The translations under genes were made by a program, and so were the position numbers. DNA of 64,000 nt from Syntrophomonas sp. (GTDB taxonomy: Bacteria; Bacillota; Syntrophomonadia; Syntrophomonadales; Syntrophomonadaceae), in NCBI GenBank assembly GCA_016841425.1, contig JAENZE010000003.1, positions 62,001 through 126,000 on the forward strand, in the 5' to 3' direction. The first letter of the stretch is position 1. Each line of letters begins with the position of its first letter. The notes beneath the pieces were generated by a model. That model saw only the letters and a list, made by a program, of their open reading frames with translations, was not told where the DNA came from and ran no database searches. Of this stretch, positions 17,022 through 26,155 are shown piece by piece.

Positions 17022-19142
17022 ATGAGCATATTGAAGATAAAAAAGCGTGACGGTAGAATTGTACCCTTTGATAAAGAGAAAATCGTTGACGCTATTTTTA
17101 AGGCCGCCCGGGCAGTTGGCGGAAGTGACCGGAAGACCGCGGAAGAACTTGCTGATAAAGTTTTGGAACTGTTGGGATATTCATTTATGGACAGCTATGA
17201 GCTTCCAACGGTTGAAGATATACAAGATTTAGTAGAAAAAGTCCTGGTTCGCAATGACCATTATAAGACGGCTAAAGCATATATTCTATATCGCAAACAG
17301 CATGAGAGAATGAGGGACAGCCTCCAGCTCATCCAGAATAATGAGATTATCACCAATTATCTAGACCGCAGTGATTGGCGGGTGAAAGAGAATTCCAATA
17401 TGAATTTCAGCCTGCAGGGCATGAATTTTCATGTCTCTTCTATTGTCACCAGCCAGTACTGGCTGAATCAGATCTACACGCCACAGATGAAGCAAGCTCA
17501 AGAGGTGGGAGATTTTCATATCCACGACCTGGGTATCCTGGCCGTATACTGTGTAGGATGGGATCTCCAGGATTTAATACGTGAAGGGTTTAAAGGTGCC
17601 CGAGGTAAAGTAGTAAGCAAACCCGCCAAACACTTCAGGACAATTTTAGGCCAGATCGTTAATTTCTTCTATACTCTGCAGGGTGAAGCAGCTGGAGCCC
17701 AGGCTTTTTCTAATTTCGATACCCTCCTGGCTCCTTTTATATACCATGATGAGCTTAATTATGAGCAGGTCAAACAGTGCCTGCAGGAATTCATTTTTAA
17801 TGTCAACGTTCCTACCCGGGTAGGATTCCAGACTCCATTTACCAACATCACCATGGATTTAAAGTGTCCGCAGCATATGCAGGATGAACCAGCCATTCTG
17901 GGCGGCAGGATGTTGGACAAGACTTATGGTGAATTCCAGGAACAGATGGATATGCTTAATAAAGCATTTGCCGAAGTAATGATGGAAGGGGATGCAGAAG
18001 AAAGGGTATTTACTTTCCCTATTCCCACCTACAACATTACCCGGGATTTTGACTGGGACAACCCGGACTACGATAAAATATGGGAAATGACTGCTAAGTA
18101 CGGTATCCCGGGTTTTTCCAACTATATAAATTCGGATATGGATCCCGCCGATGCCAGGAGTATGTGCTGCCGCCTCCGTCTTGACAATCGGGAACTGAGA
18201 AAAAGAGGGGGAGGACTATTCGGATCTAATCCCCTTACTGGTTCCATCGGAGTAGTTACCATCAATATGCCCAGGATTGGATACCAGGCTATAGATAGAG
18301 AAGACTATTTCAGCAAACTGGGAGAAATAATGGATTTAGCAAGGGACAGCTTGGAAATTAAAAGAAAAATGCTGGAAAACCTTACTCAGTCAGGATTATA
18401 TCCATATTCCCAGTTTTACCTGCGGGCGGTTAAAGAGTCCTCCGGTGAGTTCTGGCTGAATCATTTCTCTACCATAGGATTGGTAGGCATGAATGAGTCC
18501 TGTTTAAACTTCATAGGACAGGATATAGGGAGCGAAACAGGGCATGAGTTTGCTCTGGAAGTAATGGAATTCATGCAGGCCAGGATTCTTGCTTACCAGG
18601 AAAGAACCGGCAACCTCTATAATCTGGAAGCAACCCCGGCCGAAGGTGTGAGCTACAGCATGCCTCGGAAGGATACCGCCAGATATCCTGATATCATAGT
18701 TGCCAATCAAGCTGATGTAATAAGCAGAGGAGCCCAGCCTTTCTATACAAATTCAACCCATCTGCCAGTGGGTTATACAGACGATATATTCCTGGCTATG
18801 AAACTCCAGGACCCCTTGCAGAGCATGTATACCGGAGGCACCACCTTCCACATCTTTTTGGGGGAAGCCCTGCCGGACAATCAGTCAGTCAAGAACCTGG
18901 TCAAAAAAGCCTGCGAGCAGTTCAGGATGCCTTATTACTATATATCACCTACCTTTAGTATCTGTCCGCAGCATGGTTATCTGACCGGTGAACATGCTAC
19001 CTGTCCGGTTTGTGAAAATGAAGGACAGGAAACCTGCTGTGAAGTTTATTCCCGGGTAGTAGGTTATCTAAGACCGGTAGACCAGTGGAATGAAGGAAAA
19101 CAACAAGAGTTTTCAAACCGGAAAACCTACAACATAGGATAA
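17022..19142 (+). CDS. nrdD: Anaerobic (class III) ribonucleoside-triphosphate reductase
   Basis: NrdD makes deoxynucleotides with a glycyl radical and is oxygen-sensitive. The 706-aa protein has an N-terminal ATP-cone (KIKKRDGRIVPFDKEKIVDAI, residues 4-95) that senses ATP/dATP. A zinc site near the C-terminus (CPQHGYLTGEHATCPVCENEG) precedes the glycyl-radical tail RVVGYLRPVDQWNEGKQQEF. The radical-generating enzyme NrdG is encoded 15 bp downstream. The ATG follows GGAGGAC, and paired NrdR-like boxes lie just upstream. Class III alone fits a strict anaerobe, though other classes could exist elsewhere. Confidence 0.97.
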   Translation: MSILKIKKRDGRIVPFDKEKIVDAIFKAARAVGGSDRKTAEELADKVLELLGYSFMDSYELPTVEDIQDLVEKVLVRNDHYKTAKAYILYRKQHERMRDSLQLIQNNEIITNYLDRSDWRVKENSNMNFSLQGMNFHVSSIVTSQYWLNQIYTPQMKQAQEVGDFHIHDLGILAVYCVGWDLQDLIREGFKGARGKVVSKPAKHFRTILGQIVNFFYTLQGEAAGAQAFSNFDTLLAPFIYHDELNYEQVKQCLQEFIFNVNVPTRVGFQTPFTNITMDLKCPQHMQDEPAILGGRMLDKTYGEFQEQMDMLNKAFAEVMMEGDAEERVFTFPIPTYNITRDFDWDNPDYDKIWEMTAKYGIPGFSNYINSDMDPADARSMCCRLRLDNRELRKRGGGLFGSNPLTGSIGVVTINMPRIGYQAIDREDYFSKLGEIMDLARDSLEIKRKMLENLTQSGLYPYSQFYLRAVKESSGEFWLNHFSTIGLVGMNESCLNFIGQDIGSETGHEFALEVMEFMQARILAYQERTGNLYNLEATPAEGVSYSMPRKDTARYPDIIVANQADVISRGAQPFYTNSTHLPVGYTDDIFLAMKLQDPLQSMYTGGTTFHIFLGEALPDNQSVKNLVKKACEQFRMPYYYISPTFSICPQHGYLTGEHATCPVCENEGQETCCEVYSRVVGYLRPVDQWNEGKQQEFSNRKTYNIG

Positions 19143-19157
19143 TATTTCAGGAGCAGG

Positions 19158-19880
19158 ATGATAATGAAATTTGCAGGTATGCTTAAACAGAGTTTGGTCG
19201 ATTACCCCGGGAAAATAGCAGCAGTGCTATTTGCCCGGGGCTGCAATTTTTGCTGCCCGTTTTGCCATAATGGACATCTGCTTATTAAACCGGGGAAAGC
19301 AGGTCCAGAATATATCAGCATGTATGAAGTACTGGGCTTTTTAAATGAAAGACAGGGCTTTCTGGATGCAGTGGTAATAAGCGGAGGTGAACCTTGCCTG
19401 CACCAGGAACTCCCGGCCGCCTTGAGCAGTATAAAAGACGCTGGATATCTTAGCAAACTGGATACTAACGGCAGCAGAACGTCTATGCTGAGCGAATTAT
19501 GCGTAAGATTTCTGCTTGATTATGTCGCCATGGATATAAAAGGAGCTTTGGATTACAAAAAATACCTGGTGGCTTGCGGGGGACGACTTAGCAGTGAGGA
19601 TTTTTTGAATGTAAAAGGTTCTATTCATCTCTTGAGAAATGCGGATATGGAGGTAGAGTTTCGAACTACCGTAGTACCTGAGCTGCATAAACCAGAAGAT
19701 ATTATAGAAATAGCAAAATACATCGAGGGAGCCTCCAAATATACCCTGCAGCAGTTTAATCCCCGGGATACCCTGAATCCGGAATATCTTTATATAAAGC
19801 CATACACCCGGGAGGAACTGCAGGATATAGCCGATGAATGCCGCAGATATGTAAAAGAGGTAAGACTCATTAATGTATGA
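19158..19880 (+). CDS. nrdG: Anaerobic ribonucleotide reductase-activating radical SAM protein
   Basis: NrdG uses S-adenosylmethionine and a [4Fe-4S] cluster to install the glycyl radical on NrdD. The 240-aa protein has the CxxxCxxC radical-SAM motif in RGCNFCCPFCHNG near residue 30 and ISGGEPCLHQEL near residue 75. It belongs to the longer pyruvate-formate-lyase-activase-like NrdG type. The frame offers ATG at 19158 and 19164; AGGAG at 19149-19153 favours the second. It is co-transcribed with nrdD. Confidence 0.93.
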   Translation: MIMKFAGMLKQSLVDYPGKIAAVLFARGCNFCCPFCHNGHLLIKPGKAGPEYISMYEVLGFLNERQGFLDAVVISGGEPCLHQELPAALSSIKDAGYLSKLDTNGSRTSMLSELCVRFLLDYVAMDIKGALDYKKYLVACGGRLSSEDFLNVKGSIHLLRNADMEVEFRTTVVPELHKPEDIIEIAKYIEGASKYTLQQFNPRDTLNPEYLYIKPYTREELQDIADECRRYVKEVRLINV

Positions 19881-19947
19881 AGCGCCTCTACCCAAGTATT
19901 GTTTATTACCCCTTTAGAAAAATGCAGAGCAGAAGAGGGAGGACACC

Positions 19948-22224
19948 TTGACTTCCATACAACAGGTATTGAAAAAATATTTTGGTTACAGTGAATTCAA
20001 ACCCGGGCAGGAGGCTATCATAAAAAACACTCTTCAAGGTCGTGAGTCGGTGGGCATAATACCTACCGGGGGAGGTAAGTCGTTATGCTATCAGATACCC
20101 GCCCTGCTGCTGCCCGGGATCAGCATTGTGGTATCACCGCTGATCGCCTTGATGAAAGATCAGGTGGACGCTCTCAACAATCTGGGAATCCCAGCCACAT
20201 ATATCAGTAGTATCCTAACTCCCCAGGAGATAAACCGGCGATTACAGCTAGTGTGCCAGAACCATTATAAACTTATCTACATAGCCCCGGAGCGCCTGAC
20301 ATCCGAATATTTTTCCCGACTGGCAGAGACAATCAAAATATCGCTTATTGCTATAGATGAGGCCCACTGTGTTTCCCAGTGGGGACATGATTTTCGTCCC
20401 AGCTATGCTGCCATTGCCCCCTGGATTGAGGCTATGCCATACCGGCCGGTTATAAGCGCCTTTACAGCCACCGCCAGTGACCGGGTAAGGGAAGATATAA
20501 TCCGTTTGCTTTCTTTGCGCAATCCCAGTATTCACCTAATCGGTTTCGATCGGCCAAATCTGCATTTCACAGTTATGAAAGGAACGGACAGAAAGAAGTG
20601 GGTGGAATATTATTTGAAGTCCCATGTCGAGCAGTCAGGAATCATTTATGCTGCTACCCGCAAAGAAGTTGATAGTATTTATGACTATATTAAATCCTGG
20701 GGGATTCCAGCCGGGAGATATCATGCCGGACTTAGCACCGAGGAGAGGAACCAGAGCCAGGAAGCTTTTCTGTATGATGATATCAAGGTTATGGTGGCCA
20801 GCAATGCCTTTGGTCTGGGGATCGATAAATCCAATATACGCTATATTATTCATCATAACATGCCCCGTAATCTGGAGTCCTATTATCAGGAAGCGGGCCG
20901 AGCCGGCCGCGATGGGGAAAAGGGGGATTGTATTCTTTTATACAGCCCGGCAGATATTCAGACCCACAAGTTTTTGATCGAGCAGACTACCTCATCTGAA
21001 GAGCGAAAAGCAGAAGAATACCAGAAGATGCAGGCTATGATAGATTACTGTCATACTACCCGCTGCTTGCGGCAGAGCATCCTGGAATACTTCGGAGAAA
21101 AAGATCTGCCAGAGAATTGCGGAAACTGCATTAACTGCACCCAATCCTATGAAAGCAGAGATATGACCATAGAAGCCCAGAAGATTTTCTCCTGCATCAT
21201 AAGAATGAATCAGCAGTACGGTATAAATCTGGTAGCATCCGTGCTCAAGGGATCTCAGAACAAGAGGATCCGAGAACTGCGACTCGATCAATTGTCTACT
21301 TATGGCATCATGAGCAATATGACCATAGGCGCTATAAGTGACTTGATCAATATGCTGGCAGCTGAAGACTATATCTATACTACTGCCGGTCAGTATCCAG
21401 TGGTTAAGCTCAAACAGAAGTCTCTCCCAGTGCTGAAAAGCCAGGCCCGGGTGATTCTGCGGATGCCTGCCCGGCCAGAAATAGTACAGGAGGACAGCCG
21501 GCTCTTCCAATCCCTCTGTGCTCTGCGCCGGGAAATAGCTCAAAAAGAACAGGTACCGCCTTACGTAATATTCCACGACCTAACTCTTAGAGAGATGAGT
21601 GCCCGGATGCCGCAGGACTATGACTCCATGCTGGCTATCAGCGGAGTAGGCGAGATAAAGATGCAGAAATACGGAGAGCAGTTTATGAATATAATTCGCT
21701 CCTATTCTTTAGAAGATAAGAGCAGCAGCCATATGGAGAGCGGTGAAAATGCGGCTCCGGTTAAAGAATCCAAACCAACCAAGCAACCTCAAGAGCCCAA
21801 ACAACCAAGTTATCTAATAAGCTGGCAGATGTATCAGACCGGGAGCACAGTGTCCGAAATAGCCAGACAGCGTAAATTGACCTATTTGACTGTACAGGAC
21901 CACATACTCCGGTCAGCCAGGGAAGGATTTACTGTAGACTGGAGAGAGATAGTGAGTGAGGAAGAAGAAGCATGTATCCTTAAAGCAATCCAGGAGGTTG
22001 GAAGCGAAAGGCTCAAACCTATCAAAGAGATGCTGCCCGAGGAGATAAGCTATTATGCCATAAAAGCGGTGATATGCCGGATGGAGCTGGATGGATGCAC
22101 TGACTCCAAGGATGCAGCAGATGAATTTTTTTTTTTCAAGCAGAAGACGGCATACGAGATAGTCCAGATTCAGGGAGAGTATTATGTACTGATAATGTAC
22201 ATCATCATGAGTAAAGATATATAA
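19948..22224 (+). CDS. recQ: ATP-dependent DNA helicase RecQ (3' end corrupted by adapter sequence)
   Basis: RecQ is a 3'-5' helicase in recombination and fork repair. The protein has Walker A in PTGGGKSLCYQIPA, the DEAH box AIDEAHCVSQWGHDFRPSY, motif VI QEAGRAGRDG, a zinc-binding C-rich segment (CRQSILEYFG ... CGNCINC) and an HRDC domain (about residues 510-590). A C-terminal helix-turn-helix domain follows near residues 630-710. The start is TTG at 19948 after GGGAGG. The last 33 residues cannot be trusted: an 11-T run and a 24-nt sequencing adapter lie at 22126-22160. Removing those 35 nt shifts the frame and gives a tail ending at the TAA at 22212-22214. Confidence 0.93.
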   Translation: MTSIQQVLKKYFGYSEFKPGQEAIIKNTLQGRESVGIIPTGGGKSLCYQIPALLLPGISIVVSPLIALMKDQVDALNNLGIPATYISSILTPQEINRRLQLVCQNHYKLIYIAPERLTSEYFSRLAETIKISLIAIDEAHCVSQWGHDFRPSYAAIAPWIEAMPYRPVISAFTATASDRVREDIIRLLSLRNPSIHLIGFDRPNLHFTVMKGTDRKKWVEYYLKSHVEQSGIIYAATRKEVDSIYDYIKSWGIPAGRYHAGLSTEERNQSQEAFLYDDIKVMVASNAFGLGIDKSNIRYIIHHNMPRNLESYYQEAGRAGRDGEKGDCILLYSPADIQTHKFLIEQTTSSEERKAEEYQKMQAMIDYCHTTRCLRQSILEYFGEKDLPENCGNCINCTQSYESRDMTIEAQKIFSCIIRMNQQYGINLVASVLKGSQNKRIRELRLDQLSTYGIMSNMTIGAISDLINMLAAEDYIYTTAGQYPVVKLKQKSLPVLKSQARVILRMPARPEIVQEDSRLFQSLCALRREIAQKEQVPPYVIFHDLTLREMSARMPQDYDSMLAISGVGEIKMQKYGEQFMNIIRSYSLEDKSSSHMESGENAAPVKESKPTKQPQEPKQPSYLISWQMYQTGSTVSEIARQRKLTYLTVQDHILRSAREGFTVDWREIVSEEEEACILKAIQEVGSERLKPIKEMLPEEISYYAIKAVICRMELDGCTDSKDAADEFFFFKQKTAYEIVQIQGEYYVLIMYIIMSKDI
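22126..22160 (+). other. Illumina P7 adapter preceded by poly-T (assembly artefact)
   Basis: Eleven Ts (22126-22136) are followed at 22137-22160 by all 24 bases of the Illumina P7 flow-cell oligo (CAAGCAGAAGACGG then CATACGAGAT). In reverse orientation this is the adapter end plus poly-A seen when a short insert is read through. It is translated in frame into FFFFKQKTAYEI, a peptide typical of this contamination. It is not biological sequence. Confidence 0.97.
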
Positions 22225-22264
22225 TAAGGAATGAGATAAGCAAGAACGAGTTTGAGGTGTATTT

Positions 22265-23650
22265 ATGAAGCTATGGAGTGGAAGATTTACCGCCAAAAGT
22301 GACCGATTGACCGAGGATTTTAATGCCTCAATCGCTGTGGACAGCAGAATGTATCGACAGGATATACAAGGCAGTATAGCCCATGCCCGAATGCTGGCCA
22401 AACAGGGAATCATTACTGAAGGAGAGAAAGATCAAATCATCAGGGGACTGATGGAGATACTCATCGAGATTGAAGCAGGTAAACTTGAATTTACCGTGGA
22501 AGCAGAAGATGTCCATATGAATATCGAAACCTTTCTGACCCAGAAGATAGGTGACGTAGGCAAGAAACTGCATACTGCCAGAAGCCGTAATGACCAGGTA
22601 GCATTGGATGTCAGATTATACCTGCGGGATGAGATAAAAGAGGTCAGGGAACTTATTCTGAACCTGCAGCAGGTCCTGCTGGATATGGCCGGTGACCATC
22701 TGGAAACAATCATGCCCGGGTATACTCATATGCAAAAGGCTCAGCCCTTGAGTCTGGCTCATCATCTGCTGGCCTATTTTGAAATGCTGCGCCGGGACCT
22801 GGATAGATTAGACGATTGTCATAAAAGAATGGATTATATGCCCCTGGGCTCAGGTGCACTGGCAGGCACCGGCTTCAACCTGGATAGAGATTATGTCCGG
22901 CAGCAGCTGGAATTCACCCATATAACCGGCAACAGTCTGGATGCGGTGAGTGATAGGGATTTTGCCCTGGAATTTTGCAGCTTTGCCAGCATTATGATGA
23001 TGCACCTGTCCAGATTTTCAGAGGAATTGATACTATGGTCCAGTGAAGAATTTTCTTTTGTGGAGATGGATGATGCTTTTTCCACCGGATCAAGCATCAT
23101 GCCCCAGAAGAAAAACCCGGATCTGGCTGAATTGGTGCGAGGAAAGACCGGTCGGGTCTATGGAGATCTGATCACACTTTTGACTATAATGAAATCACTG
23201 CCGTTGGCTTACAATAAAGATATGCAAGAAGATAAAGAAGCCCTATTTGATGCTATAGATACCGTCAAAAAATGTCTGCTGGTGTTTGCCCCTATGCTGC
23301 AAACCGCTCGTTTCAATACCGCCAACATGGCAGCTGCAGCCCGGGGTGGTTTTACCAATGCTACAGATTTAGCCGATTATCTGGCTGAGAAAGGATTGCC
23401 TTTCCGGGATGCCCATGCGGTGGTAGGAAAAGCAGTACTATACTGTATCGAGAAGAGTAAGATGCTGGAGGAAGTGAGCCTGGAGGAATACCAGAACTTC
23501 AGCCCTCTGATTGAGGATGACATATTCAGCTACCTGGATGTTAAAGCCTGTCTCGAACGCAGAAGAGTACCTGGCGGACCCGCCCCGGAAAGAGTAAGCG
23601 AAGCCCTGGAAGAAGCCAGCCGGTGGTTAAGGGGGATGTTAAGTGAGTAA
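22265..23650 (+). CDS. argH: Argininosuccinate lyase
   Basis: ArgH splits argininosuccinate to arginine and fumarate. The 461-aa protein begins [12 protein letters not shown] and contains the fumarase-superfamily signature [12 protein letters not shown] near residue 275 and [11 protein letters not shown] near residue 103. It has a TTTGAGGTG ribosome site and lies 41 bp after the recQ frame, separated from argCJBDFG by about 8 kb. The frame of a 91-aa hypothetical overlaps its last 8 bases. Confidence 0.96.
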   Translation: MKLWSGRFTAKSDRLTEDFNASIAVDSRMYRQDIQGSIAHARMLAKQGIITEGEKDQIIRGLMEILIEIEAGKLEFTVEAEDVHMNIETFLTQKIGDVGKKLHTARSRNDQVALDVRLYLRDEIKEVRELILNLQQVLLDMAGDHLETIMPGYTHMQKAQPLSLAHHLLAYFEMLRRDLDRLDDCHKRMDYMPLGSGALAGTGFNLDRDYVRQQLEFTHITGNSLDAVSDRDFALEFCSFASIMMMHLSRFSEELILWSSEEFSFVEMDDAFSTGSSIMPQKKNPDLAELVRGKTGRVYGDLITLLTIMKSLPLAYNKDMQEDKEALFDAIDTVKKCLLVFAPMLQTARFNTANMAAAARGGFTNATDLADYLAEKGLPFRDAHAVVGKAVLYCIEKSKMLEEVSLEEYQNFSPLIEDDIFSYLDVKACLERRRVPGGPAPERVSEALEEASRWLRGMLSE

Positions 23651-23918
23651 ATTTAATCTTATAGATGGAAAACCAGACGAAGATGAAATCCTGGTATGGT
23701 GTGAGGAATTTTTCTTTAATATGCTAAATTTATTAAATGCCTTTTTCTCTAATGTTGATATAAAAGAGGCTGCTGAACGTATGAGCTTGATACCTTTTGA
23801 TCAACTGGTAGACGATCAATTGCTCGATGAAAGCGAGGAGACCAGGGCCATCGCAACTGCAAGAGTAGTCGAGCTGGCCGAAATGGAGGTCAGTTATCTC
23901 AAAGCTTACAGCGATTAA
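23643..23918 (+). CDS. Small acidic hypothetical protein coupled to argH
   Basis: This 91-aa protein starts within the last codons of argH (8-bp overlap), which implies translational coupling. It is acidic and mostly helical ([15 protein letters not shown], then EEAERMS-like and [15 protein letters not shown] segments), with no Cys motif, signal or clear membrane helix. I do not recognise a family. The overlap and normal codon use support it as real. Confidence 0.6.
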   Translation: MSKFNLIDGKPDEDEILVWCEEFFFNMLNLLNAFFSNVDIKEAAERMSLIPFDQLVDDQLLDESEETRAIATARVVELAEMEVSYLKAYSD

Positions 23919-23993
23919 GCATATCCCCGGGCAAAAAAATATTTAGTTAATGCTATAATATTTCACTAGGGAAAGTAATAAGGGGGAAGAATA

Positions 23994-24158
23994 ATGGAAA
24001 AATGCAGTATGTGTAAAAAGGAATTTCCCGTTTCGGCCTTAAAAGAAATGGTTCAAATAGTAGGCAAAAAAGCTTATCTGGAAAAATACTGCCCGGTATG
24101 CCAGGCAGTAGCCGGGAACAACCCCAATTATTACTATTTGTCGGGAAAGAAAAAATAA
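23994..24158 (+). CDS. 54-aa zinc-ribbon-like small protein
   Basis: The ATG at 23994 follows AGGGGGAAG. The reading is MEKCSMCKKEFP, a 20-residue linker, then YCPVCQAVAG, ending NYYYLSGKKK. The paired CxxC motifs (Cys4/7 and Cys33/36) look like a small zinc ribbon. A TATAAT-like word at 23953-23958 lies about 40 bp upstream. The function is unknown; no neighbour overlaps it. Confidence 0.6.
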   Translation: MEKCSMCKKEFPVSALKEMVQIVGKKAYLEKYCPVCQAVAGNNPNYYYLSGKKK

Positions 24159-24252
24159 CCCTTGATATTGCTCTACTTAACCCGCAACTGATAACAAAAA
24201 CTTCGGGGGTTTTAAAAGGCAATAAACGCAATAAATAATATGGAGGTTCAAA

Positions 24253-24582
24253 ATGAGTATATTTGAGAAAGCCAGAGAACTTGGTCAGGAAATTAAGGAA
24301 ACCCAGGAGTTTAAAGAAATACAGCGAACCGGCCAGAACATAAAAGATAATCCCGATGCCCAACAGCTCATCCAGGATATCCAAACCATTCAGCAACAAC
24401 TGGAACTTGCCGAAAATGCAGGAGTTCAACCTGATCAGGAACATCTTGAAGAATTGGACAACATAAGATTAAAAATGGAGAATAACATTCTCATTAAGGA
24501 TTATATGAAAGCCCAGGAGGATTACAGCCGGCTGATGCAGGAAGTAAACAACACTATTAGTGAAGAGGTCAATAATTACTAA
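24253..24582 (+). CDS. YlbF/YmcA-family protein
   Basis: This 109-aa all-helical protein has the spaced hydrophobic pattern of Com_YlbF proteins (FEKARELGQEI, KEIQRTGQNI, LIKDYMKAQEDYSRLMQEVN). In Bacillus, YlbF, YmcA and YaaT form a complex that affects RNase Y activity and development. The ATG follows TGGAGG. The protein is soluble. This single paralogue stands directly before the tRNA-Thr locus. The family call is by pattern only. Confidence 0.65.
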   Translation: MSIFEKARELGQEIKETQEFKEIQRTGQNIKDNPDAQQLIQDIQTIQQQLELAENAGVQPDQEHLEELDNIRLKMENNILIKDYMKAQEDYSRLMQEVNNTISEEVNNY

Positions 24583-24702
24583 CTGGCACCAATTATTGGC
24601 GGAAGGAAACCGGATTATTTCCTGGTATACCTTGCTATATGAGCAGCTGGTCTTGACTCTTAATCCTGCACCTGCTATCATCAATTTGTCATAAAATAAT
24701 AA

Positions 24703-24777
24703 GCCGATGTGGCTCAGTGGCAGAGCAGCTGATTCGTAATCAGCAGGTCGGCGGTTCAAATCCGCCCATCGGCTCCA
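24703..24777 (+). tRNA. tRNA-Thr (anticodon CGT)
   Basis: The acceptor stem GCCGATG/CATCGGC, D-arm GGCTCAGTGGCAGAGC, anticodon arm GCTGA-TTCGTAA-TCAGC with anticodon CGT, T-arm GGCGG-TTCAAAT-CCGCC and encoded CCA are all present. It is the only complete copy here. Its 3' half is repeated at 27442-27487 and 30611-30656, so the gene is an integration target. Confidence 0.95.
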
Positions 24778-24790
24778 TAGAAAAGCAAGT

Positions 24791-24814
24791 AACCGCGCAG
24801 GATGCGCGGTTTTT
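24791..24814 (+). terminator. Terminator of tRNA-Thr
   Basis: AACCGCGC (24791-24798) pairs with GCGCGGTT (24804-24811), followed by Ts. The left arm is part of the 67-bp direct repeat shared with 27442-27508. Confidence 0.85.
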
Positions 24815-24817
24815 GGC

Positions 24818-24846
24818 GCCAACAAAGGGACGTTCTTTTTGTTGGC
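24818..24846. repeat. REP unit left of the RAYT gene
   Basis: Arms GCCAACAAA/TTTGTTGGC enclose GGGACGTTCTT. It begins just after the tRNA terminator and is the inverse partner of the unit at 25675-25704. Together they frame the transposase gene. Confidence 0.8.
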
Positions 24847-24898
24847 CTTTTTACACTGTTTTGTTATAATGGTAAAAAATAACTGGAGATTTAATAAA

Positions 24899-25669
24899 AT
24901 GAGGAAAACGCGAAAGCGAAGCGAAAGTGGAGTTTATCACGTTATTTTACGAGGAATCAACCGGCAAGATATCTTTTACGAGGATGATGATTATCAACGT
25001 TTTTTAGAAACTATAGTTAAGATGAAATCGGAGGATCAGTTTGCGGTTTATGGATATTGTTTAATGACGAACCATGTTCATCTGCTGGTTCGGGAAAACA
25101 TTGATACAATATCGCGTATCATGAGCCGGATCGGCACCAGTTACGCTTGGTGGTATAACCGTAAATATGGGCGAAGCGGTCACGTCTTTCAAGGTCGTTA
25201 CGGAAGTGAAGTCGTTGAAAACGACAATTACTTGTTAACTGTGATCCGCTACATACACAACAATCCGGTCAAGGCCAGGATGGTACAAAAACCAGAGCAA
25301 TATCGATGGAGCAGCATCCATGCTTATTATGGGGCAGGGGAGTATCCTAGTGGGTTAAGCGAAACAGCTTTCGTCCTAGGCATAATTCACCCGGACCGGG
25401 AAAGAGCAATGCTGGCCTTTCGTGAATTCATGAAGCTAGAAAATGAAGATAAATGTTTGGAAGATGAGATTAAGCACCGTAAGAGTGATAGCGAAATCAA
25501 AACAGAGATTGAAAAATTGATGAGCGGTGAACCCATCGGAAGGCTTCAAGGTATGGAAAAGGGAAAAAGAAATGAGATTTTAAGAAAAATCAAAGGAATC
25601 GACGGCGTATCACTCAGACAGATTTCCCGAGTTACCGGGCTCAGTGTGGATATTATTTTCAATGCCTAG
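24899..25669 (+). CDS. REP-associated tyrosine transposase (RAYT, Y1 family)
   Basis: This 256-aa HUH single-strand transposase has GVYHVILRGINRQ near the N-terminus, the metal-binding HUH motif in LMTNHVHLLVRE near residue 62, and the candidate catalytic Tyr in VIRYIHNNPVKARM near residue 118. A helix-turn-helix tail (SLRQISRVTGLSVDII) is present, as in longer RAYTs. The start at 24899 follows GGAG; the frame is open upstream to 24839 but without a ribosome site. It lies inside two inverted REP units, and related REPs occur elsewhere in the window. This enzyme type is known to cleave REP hairpins. Confidence 0.9.
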   Translation: MRKTRKRSESGVYHVILRGINRQDIFYEDDDYQRFLETIVKMKSEDQFAVYGYCLMTNHVHLLVRENIDTISRIMSRIGTSYAWWYNRKYGRSGHVFQGRYGSEVVENDNYLLTVIRYIHNNPVKARMVQKPEQYRWSSIHAYYGAGEYPSGLSETAFVLGIIHPDRERAMLAFREFMKLENEDKCLEDEIKHRKSDSEIKTEIEKLMSGEPIGRLQGMEKGKRNEILRKIKGIDGVSLRQISRVTGLSVDIIFNA

Positions 25670-26144
25670 TTGTACCCAACAAAAAGAACGTCCCCCTGTT
25701 GGCCTGGCCCCAGTTGATTATGTAAATAGTATGATAAAAAGCGATGGTGTGCCGAAATCGGAATGGAGCAATAATTCTGTTTACGTCTTAGTGGATGATA
25801 ATAATAAAGTACGCTATGTTGGAATAACAAACGATCCTAACCGCCGGGAGAAAGAGCACAAGGCTTGGTATTCCACCAAAAAGGATTATCATATGGTAGT
25901 CGTTATGTCTGGCCTGGACAGAAAGACCGCCAGGGCGGAGGAACAGATTCTTATATCTGCATTTACTCTTGAAGCCGTGGAGAGTGCGTTTAAGGCCCTG
26001 GACAACGGGCGTCGGGGCATTGCCGTAAGAAGGATGGGCGAATTTAAAGATGAATTAAATCGCGCGTTAGAAATTATGCGTGGGTCAGGCATTGGTTCAG
26101 CTTCAGCAACATTAGAAGACATAGAGGACTTATTCGGAATCTAA
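25662..26144 (+). CDS. GIY-YIG nuclease-domain protein, probably an orphan toxin C-terminus
   Basis: The frame encodes a GIY-YIG-like domain: VYVLVDDNNKVRYVGITNDPNRREKEHK (given here only as landmark pieces VYVLVDD, VRYVGIT, PNRREKEH) and the acidic residue in ARAEEQILI. The 5' end is doubtful. ATG at 25662, GTG at 25644 and ATG at 25731 are possible, none has a ribosome site, and the first codons run through the REP unit and the RAYT tail. This suggests a C-terminal module cut from a larger protein, as in polymorphic toxins. The next gene, 11 bp on with a strong ribosome site, may be the immunity partner (inference). Confidence 0.6.
   Translation: MPSCTQQKERPPVGLAPVDYVNSMIKSDGVPKSEWSNNSVYVLVDDNNKVRYVGITNDPNRREKEHKAWYSTKKDYHMVVVMSGLDRKTARAEEQILISAFTLEAVESAFKALDNGRRGIAVRRMGEFKDELNRALEIMRGSGIGSASATLEDIEDLFGI
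25675..25704. repeat. REP unit right of the RAYT gene
   Basis: CCAACA and TGTTGG enclose AAAAGAACGTCCCCC, the reverse of the core left of the RAYT gene. It starts 6 bp after the RAYT stop and overlaps the first codons of the GIY-YIG frame. Confidence 0.8.
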
Positions 26145-26155
26145 GGAGGTTTAAT

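Noticed and set aside
22126-22224. C-terminal FFFFKQKTAYEI region as a novel RecQ tail
   Set aside because: It is the translation of poly-T plus sequencing adapter.
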